NCBI GenBank assembly: GCA_030737875.1
Contig: CM060926.1
Coordinates: 168,167,079 to 168,231,078 of the forward strand
Direction: 5' to 3'
Length of the DNA stretch: 64,000 nucleotides
Source: Allium sativum
Lineage: Eukaryota > Streptophyta > Magnoliopsida > Asparagales > Amaryllidaceae
In this document: piece by piece, positions 57,097 to 64,000 of the stretch
Numbering within the stretch: the stretch's first letter is position 1
How the letters are laid out: each line of letters starts with the position of its first letter
Notes under the pieces: generated by a model
Databases searched by the model: none
The model's input: only the letters and a program-made list of their open reading frames with translations
Told to the model about the DNA's origin: nothing
Translations under genes and position numbers: made by a program

Positions 57097-58786
57097 ATGG
57101 TGAAAAGAAAGAAGGATGGAACATTCTCCCATACCGAAGGTGCTGATATTAAAGGCGCTAGAAACGAGAACAGAGAGGAAGCATCCTCTCATGGAAATCC
57201 ATCAGCATGCTTGACCCAAGACGAGATGGATGGAGTTCTCGCATATTTGAGAGCCCAGATGGAAAGGCTAGATGATTTCATCCATAAATAGTGAGAGATG
57301 ATAGACGAGTTCTTCGCTCGGACGGATGGAAGGCCGAGCGGCAACGAACAACGCATTGGAAACAAAGCCACTGAAGCGGTTCATGCATCAAATGGACTTG
57401 AGAGCAACCCCCTCACTCTTGGAAATGGTCAGACTGATCAACTACAGCTCCAGTTCGAATGGATATCCGAATGCAAGCTTCCACTCAGCAGCATGATACA
57501 GCTCATGATGGAGAGTCAGAACCAACTCGTGATGGGGACCCACGACCAGGTCGGGTCCCCCTCCTCGAACCTCGAGCCGTGAGCCACGACCCCCATGGTC
57601 CACGAACTGACCTCCATGATCCGCTCCCATTGGCTCACCAACAGCTTCCTCCATCTTTTACGCTCAACGCTGGGGGCACCAGCTCCGATATCGGCAATTT
57701 ACAATAGCTTTTCATTGGAAATCGACTAGAAGATCTAATTCAGCACCTCCCGAGAGGCCATACTTCTCAAAACGACGTGGATGACGTCAACCGCACTCCT
57801 TTTATGTAGGAAATCAAGAATTCCCGCAATCCCCAGATTTCAAACTTCCATAATTGGAGCCCTGTAATGGCAGGACGGATCCTACCGTGCATCTGATGGG
57901 TTACAAACGACATATGGAAGTTCAATCGGCGTCGGAAAACATCATGGAAAAATGCTTTCCTCTCTTTCTGACTGATAAAGCTGCTATGTGGATTCGGCAG
58001 CTAGCACCGAAATCGATCAACAGCTGGATCATGTTGGTCACTCGCTTCATTGAACAATTTCGGGTCCACATTGCATGAACAAAGAATGTCATGTCCCTCA
58101 CTCAAATCAAGAAGAGGTCTTGCGAAACCCTGTGTTCATTCCTTAAGAGATTCAACACTGCAGTAGCATATGTGGATAGACCCGAACCATCTATGGTATT
58201 GATGGAGGTAGTATCCGGTGTTCTGGATACATCGGAGTTTGAAACCTCTTTGTACCGGGACTTGCCACGAGATCTCGACCAATTCTACTTTGAAGCACGT
58301 AGATTTCTGCGTGAGGAAGACGCAAAATCCAAGAAGGCTATTCTCGATGTTAACATGCTTAAAGGCGGAGCGCTGTTTGATTCTAGAAAAGGCCATGACA
58401 AGGGCAAAGGAACAGCTACTGCAAAGAATGACCGCAATGCTTAGCCTCGGAGAGGGCTCAAATATGAAAAGTACATTGAACTCAATTCATCGCTTATAGA
58501 CATCTACATTGATACAGGAGGTTCCACCTCATATCCAAGGCCTCCCAAGAGGGAGCCAGTGCTAGCACGGCGCAACTCTAGAAGACATTGCATATTTCAT
58601 GACATAGATGGTCATAACACTGACGACTGCGGACATTTACGATACCTTATTGAGGACCGGGTCAGACGAGGAGAACTACCCGAATATGTAACCCAACCAA
58701 TAGCGCCCACACGTGCACTGCCACTACCTTTTCCCCAGAGAGGGAACGATCTTGGATTGAGCAATCATGGGATTATCATTAATTTA
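57097..58786 (+). pseudogene. Array gag remnant 4 (unit d-e), best-preserved core
   Basis: ATG at 57097; stops at about 57289 (TAG) and later. The core runs 57854-58078 (AAMWIRQLAPKSINSW) and 58091-58444 (RSCETLCSFLKRFN, SEFETSLYRDLP, FLREEDAKSKKAI). The knuckle-like CIFHDIDGHNTDDC at 58586-58627 keeps all ligands and is followed by LIEDRVRRGELPEYV, the usual Tat gag plan. The terminal TGA of other units is TTA here. Confidence 0.82.
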
Positions 58787-59032
58787 TTTCACTTAGAGGA
58801 TTTCTTCAATATGTCGGACTCCAGTCCATGGTTCATGTTTTTAGGCTTTTAGGCAAATTCTCGCCCCTCTTTGTCTTTTCTGCATTTAATAAAAGCGGTT
58901 ACATTAGCCCATACGCATGGAACCGACTTGTGGTCCCCAGTCATGTCCGGCAAACGGTCGTTGCATTTTCATGAATTAGTAGTAAGCATTGAGCTCTGGC
59001 TCCGAACTAGACCCGTCCGGTATAAACAAACT

Positions 59033-59225
59033 TTTATTGCTTTTCCTCGGTTATCTTACTCCGGTAAGGCTGTCCTAGAACCTTCATTTCTTTTCCTCTG
59101 TCGTCTTACTCTAATAAGGCCGTCCTGGAACATTCATTGCATTTCCTTGGTTGTCTTACCCCAGGAAGGCCGTCTTGGAACCTTATAGCATTTCCTTGTT
59201 CGTCCTACTCCAGTAAGGCCGTCAC
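59033..59225 (+). repeat. 50-bp minisatellite in array interior 4
   Basis: Four units with more decay (CTTACTCTAATAAG, CTTACCCCAGGAAG). Confidence 0.82.
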
Positions 59226-59339
59226 GGAGCCATTTTTGCATTATTTGTCTTATCATCCTGCAGGTACATACTTATGGACTTCTGATTATCTAGAACACAT
59301 CTTCCTTCAACCTGCAAGACATGTTCTGGGGGGCAAACT

Positions 59340-60382
59340 TATTGACATGCTTTTTGGTCAAAGTCGTCACACATGGAATATCAGGATAGCATGGCGCTCA
59401 AGCATGGAATACATCATCAGAAAACAGGGAGCGATTTGGTTAAAGTCACATCGCAAACAAAACTGGCCCGAAAGTCCTATCAGATGGCCTCTTTTGGGCC
59501 TGAAAACATCAACTAAAGAGCATTGCTTAGTAACTCTTGTCGCCCTTTGAATTAGCTTCAGGTAGAGATTTCGTGTGGCTCAATCAAACTTACGGTTTGG
59601 AAGTTACGCTTATTTCCATGAATGGGTGTATTTTGGCATCGATGGGCAATCGCTTGGACGAAGCATTGAAGACTTAGATTCCTGGAAATTAGACTGGCTC
59701 GCCCCCCTCACTCGGCTCGTGCAGCCACTACTGGCTCGCCCCCCAAGGCTCTCTCCCACTCCGCTCGTGGGTCATGACCTGGCATGCGGTATCCCCTTGA
59801 CCACGACATGGTTCGTGGTGCACCCCTAGATCATGAACCGCATACAACGTCATACTGTTTTGATCTATTATCATGGCTATTTCCACTCCTATCAATTTGG
59901 ATTTGATCACACATAGCATAGGGCAACTTGGAGAGCATTTCCGGATGTTTTCCACCTTATTTCGAGATTTTTAGGATGTGTGCCACGTGCCTCATGAAAC
60001 GTTATCCGGAAGTGCCTATAAATACACCAACTGAGGGCATTTTGAGGGATCTTTTGGCCATTCTTCTTCACAGCTTCCACCATTACTGAGGGCAAGGACT
60101 TTTCACCTTCCTACATTCAAATTCTCCTTCTTTCTAAATAATTAACACGTGAATTGCATGTATAAACTCTTATAATTCCATTAAACACGCGGATTGCGTG
60201 TCTGCATGTAACTAATTCTTGTAATATGTCAATATAATAATAAGATTATAAAGTGGAAGTAGTATACGTCTACAGCCGAACCACTATAAAAAAACCTCGT
60301 GTTCTCCTGGTTATTTACTCTTTACTGCATTATGTGATATGTGGTCTGCATTTGGGTGTTAGTGCCATTTTTTGGTCTAAAA
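59340..60382 (+). repeat. Array LTR e (1043 bp)
   Basis: TATTGACATGC to TCTAAAA (terminal CA changed to AA). TATA box at 60017. Followed by TTTTGGCGTACCGGGAAGGG. Confidence 0.9.
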
Positions 60383-60461
60383 TTTTGGCGTACCGGGAAG
60401 GGGAGCACACGATATTACTTCTTCTAACTTGAAAGGAAACCGATTTCTCAGCTATTTATCA

Positions 60462-62136
60462 ATGGTGAAAAGAAAGAAGGACAGAACCTTCTCCCATACC
60501 GAAGGTGCTAATGTTGAAGGCGCTAGAAATGAAAACAGCAAGGAAACATCCTCTCATGGAAATCGATCAGCATACTTGACCCGAGATGAGATGGATGGAG
60601 TTCTCGCTGACTTGAGAGTCCAGATGGAAAGGCAAGATGATCCCATCCGTAAACAGCGAGAGATGACGGACGAGTTCATCGCTCGGATGGATGGCAGGCC
60701 GAGAGGCAAACAACGAAGTGGAAATGAAGCCACTAAAGTGGTTCAAGCATCAAATGGACTCGGGGTCAACCCATCACTCTTGGATATAATCAGGCTCAAC
60801 CAACTTCAGCTCTGGTTTGAATGGATATCTGAAAGCAAGCTTGCACTTAGCAGCGTGATATGGCTCATGATGGAGAGCTGGAATCGGCTCGTGATGGGGA
60901 CCCACGACTGGGTTGGGTTGCCCCCCGCGAACCGCGACCCGCGACCCCCATGATCCATGAACCGTCCTCCATGACCCGCACCCAGTGGCTCACCAACAGC
61001 TTCCTCCTTTTACGCTCAACGCTAGGGGCACCAGCTCCTATATCGGCAATTTACAATAGCTTTTCAATGGAAATCGACTAGCAGATCTAATTCAACGCCT
61101 CTCGAGAGGCGTACTTCTCAAAACGAAGTGGACGACGTCAACCACACTCCTTTCATGCAGGAAATCAAGAATTCCTGCAATCTCCCGGATTTCAAACTTC
61201 AACAACTAGAGCCCTATAATTGCAGGACGGATCCTACCATGCATCTGATGTGATAAACGACATATGGAAGTTCAATCGGCATCGGAAAACATCATAGCAT
61301 AGTGCTTTGCTCTCTTTCTGACTGATATAGCTACTATGTGGATTCGGCAGCTGGCATCGGAATCGATCAACAGTTGGAGCATGTTGGTCACTCACTTCAT
61401 TGAACAATTTCGGGTCCACATTGCATAACCCATGAATGTCATGTCCCTCACTTCAATCAAGTGAAGGTCTGGCGAAACCCTGCGTTCATTCCCTGAGAGA
61501 TTCAATACTGCAGTAGCATATGTGGATAGACCCGAACCACCTATGGTATTGATGGCGGCAGTATTTGGTGTTTTGGATACATGGGAGTTCAAAACCTCTT
61601 TGTACCGGGACTTGCCACGAGATCTCGGCGAATTCTACTTTGAAGCGGATAGATTTCCATGTGAGGAAGACGCAAAATCCAAGAAGGCTATATTCGATGT
61701 TAACATGCTTAAAGGTGGAGCGCCTTCTAATTCTAGAAAAGGCAATGATAAGGGAAAAGGAATAGCCACTGCAAAGAACGATCGCAATGCTCTGCCCCGG
61801 AGAGGGCTCTAATATGAAAAGTACAATGAACTCGATTCATCGCTGACTGACATATACATGGATATAGGAGGTGCCACCTCATATCCAAGGCTTCCCAAGA
61901 GGGAGCCAACGCTAACACAATGCAACTCCGGAAGACATTGCATATTTCATGGCATAGACGGTTATAACACTGACGATTGCAAACATTTACGAAACCTTAT
62001 GGAGAACCGGGTCGGACGAGGAGAACTACTCGAGTATGTAACTCAACCAACAGTGCCCACACCTGCACTGCCACCACCTATTCCCTGGAGAGGGAACGAT
62101 CCTGGATCGAGCAATTGCGGGATTATCATTAACTGA
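60462..62136 (+). pseudogene. Array gag remnant 5 (unit e-f)
   Basis: The frame from ATG 60462 is open to 60953 (N-terminal half). The core is broken by stops near 61310 and 61430. 61522-61812 reads VLDTWEFKTSLYRDLPRDL. The last frame (61858-62136) carries CIFHGIDGYNTDDC (61939-61980; His to Tyr) and ends GIIIN-TGA, just where Tat elements continue into pol. Confidence 0.82.
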
Positions 62137-62337
62137 TTCCACTCAGAGGATTTCTTAAGTATGCCGCACTCCGGTCCACGGTTCATGTTTTTAGGCTTTT
62201 AGGCGACTTCTCATCCCTCTTTGTCTTTTCCACATGTAAAAAAAGCATTGTGCTTCAGGCAAAGGATCATTGCATTTTCATGAATTAGTAATAAGCATTG
62301 AGCTCTGGCTCCGAACTGGACCTGTCCAGTATAAACA

Positions 62338-62532
62338 AACTTTCATTACTTTTCCTCGGTCGTCTTATTTCGGTAAGGCAGTCCTAGAATCTTCATTGCT
62401 TTTCATTGGTCGTCTTACTCCGGTAAGGCCGTCCTGGAATGTTCATTGCATTTCCTTGGTCGCCTTACCCCGTTAAGTCCACCTTGGAACCTTATAGCAT
62501 TTCCTTGGTCGTCTTACTCAAGTAAGGACGTC
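62338..62532 (+). repeat. 50-bp minisatellite in array interior 5
   Basis: Four units, including CTTATTTCGGTAAG and CTTACTCCGGTAAG. Confidence 0.85.
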
Positions 62533-62650
62533 TTGGAGCCATTTTTGCATTGTTTGTCTTATCATCTTATAGGTACATACTTCTGGACTTCTTTGATTAT
62601 CCAGAATACATCTTCTATCAACTAGCAAGACATGTTCTGGGGGGCAAACT

Positions 62651-63518
62651 TGTTGGCACACTTTTTGGTCAAAGCCGTTACACATGGAATGTCTGAATAG
62701 CATCACGCTCATTGATGGAAAACGCCATAAGAAAATAGTGTGGATTTGGTTGAAGTCGCGTCGCAAACATAAACTGGCCCGAAACTCCTACCAGACGACC
62801 TCTTTTGGGCCCGAAAACATCAATTATGGAGCTTTGCTCGGTAACTCTTGTAGCCCTCTGAATTAGCTTCAGGTAGAGCTTTCGTGTGGCTCTCTCCAAC
62901 CAGGCTCATGGGCCACGACCTGGCTCGTGGTGCCCCACTTGACCACAACACGATTCGTGGTGCACCCCTACGCCACGAACCGCCTACAGCCTCGCACTGT
63001 TTTGACCTATTATCTTGGCTATTTTCGCTCCTATCAATCCGGATCTGATAATACATGGCATAGGACGACTTGGAGAGGATTTCCAGATGTTTTCCACCTC
63101 ATTTCGAGATTTTTGGGATGCGTGCCACGTGCCTCACGAATCGGTATCAGGAAATGCCCGTAAATACACCAACTAAGGGCATTTTGAGGGATCTTTTGGC
63201 CAATTTTCTCTACGTCTTCCACCATTACTGAGGGCAAGGACTTTGTACTTTCCTACATCTCAATTCTCCTCCTTTTTACATAATTAACACCTGAATTGCG
63301 TGTATAAACTCTTGTAATTCCATTAAACACACGGATTGTGTGTCTGCGTAACTAATTCTTGTAATATGTCAGTATAACAATAAGATTATAAAGTGGATGT
63401 TGGCTACATCTACAGCCAAACCAATATAAAAACCTCGTGTTCCCTGTTATTTACTCTTTACTACATTCTGTGATATGTGATCTGCATCTGGGTGTTAGTG
63501 CCATTTTTTGGTCTAACA
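62651..63518 (+). repeat. Array LTR f (868 bp), last LTR with internal deletion
   Basis: TGTTGGCACAC to TCTAACA. About 175 bases are missing at 62888-62892, where GGCTC from two positions of the full LTR is fused. The TATA box reads CGTAAATA. AGCCC follows as probable right target duplication. Confidence 0.88.
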
Positions 63519-64000
63519 AGCCCCTTTGGATTCAGCGATGGGAATTGAGATGATAGCCTCTAAGATTACTTAAAACATAAGGGAAGGCCCTTTTATCTTT
63601 ATAATTTGAGGTTTAAAAATTAAACCCTTTTGACATAGTCGAAAGGTGAGGAGGCAGAAATCTCTAAATTAAAATAAGGTTCCGGAAGAGGATAATTCTA
63701 ACACTATTGGAAGGTTGAGAGGCAATATCCTTTATGCTTATTTCATAAAACAAGATATAGGAAATGTTCCTTTTTAGCTCTACCGAAATATTATAAGGTG
63801 GAAGCCTCAAAGCAACTAAAATAATAGAGCCAGCATTCCTACGTTATACTTTTGAAAACAGTCTTATCATCTGTGCACCATGACTAGCGCAAATGTGGGA
63901 AGGAGGTAGGCCCGATTGGAATTTACAGTTTTAAGACTCAATGATAGTGGCCAATGATCGAAAATGAAACGTGGAGGAGGAAGCCTCATATACCATGGTA
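63519..64000. other. Right flank of the array, nothing recognised
   Basis: Begins with AGCCC (probable target duplication), then AT-rich sequence with several GAGGCA/GAAGCCTC motifs and no supported frame. Confidence 0.5.

Larger units (their letters stand above)
43365..63518 (+). mobile_element. Tandem array of a gag-only Tat-like LTR retrotransposon
   Basis: Full LTRs start at 43365, 49276, 52628, 55977, 59340 and 62651, with a truncated one at 47324-47599. The start-to-start period for the last five is 3352, 3349, 3363 and 3311 bases. Each LTR begins T(G/A)TTGACA or close to it, ends TCTAACA or a one-base variant, and is followed by TTTTGGCGTGCCAGGAAGGG. Interiors carry only gag and end with a GGGGGG purine tract. 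Neighbouring units share LTRs (LTR-interior-LTR-interior), and near-matching 5-bp sequences occur only at the outer ends. The gag plan and the position of the pol loss suggest a Tat-lineage origin. All gag frames are broken, so the array is not itself coding. Confidence 0.9.

Overview
This window is a repeat-dominated stretch of a flowering-plant nuclear genome, perhaps a eudicot (low confidence). The evidence is nested LTR retrotransposons of plant types (SIRE-like Copia, chromodomain-bearing Tekay/Del-like Ty3, Tat-like Ty3), a short Au-like SINE fragment, a hAT-type deletion derivative, and one small spliced cysteine-rich peptide gene with plant-style intron, TATA box and poly(A) signal. 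No rRNA, tRNA, CRISPR or bacterial-type genes were seen.

Layout. Positions 1-233 are the end of a Ty3/gypsy LTR inserted in the 5' LTR of a non-autonomous SIRE-like element (234-17716). That element has 3.2-kb LTRs, one open 481-codon gag-like frame and no pol. Its interior is split by a 6.77-kb solo LTR (6838-13608, GTTTT target duplication). The SIRE-like element itself sits in the RNase H part of a Ty3 pol gene. The pol gene resumes at 17717 with integrase and chromodomain, in one reading frame broken only by three stop codons. The 3' LTR of that Ty3 element (19999-33450) was split by a reverse-strand, internally deleted relative at 22789-33383 (4.35-4.39-kb LTRs around a 1.86-kb interior, CTTAT target duplication).

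From 33451 to about 43364 the DNA is older and less repetitive. It holds a decayed frame resembling the plant 'transposase (putative), gypsy type' domain, a hAT-like element (35402-36261) carrying a SINE fragment with a 19-bp target duplication, LTR-like remnants, and the best host gene: a secreted, eight-cysteine, defensin-like peptide on the minus strand (40467-41277, two exons).

From 43365 to 63518 lies a head-to-tail array of a gag-only Tat-like retrotransposon. Six LTRs of about 1.04 kb (one reduced to 868 bp) plus a truncated seventh alternate with about 2.3-kb interiors at a 3.31-3.36-kb period. Near-identical 5-bp sequences flank the whole array (AACCC and AGCCC), which points to a single insertion later amplified through its shared LTRs. 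A reverse-strand Ty3 fragment interrupts the first unit.

The most unexpected signal lies inside LTRs and leaders. Several element families carry duplicated hairpins whose loops are conserved while the stems change on both sides and still pair. This suggests structured RNA modules in retrotransposon leaders, possibly undescribed.
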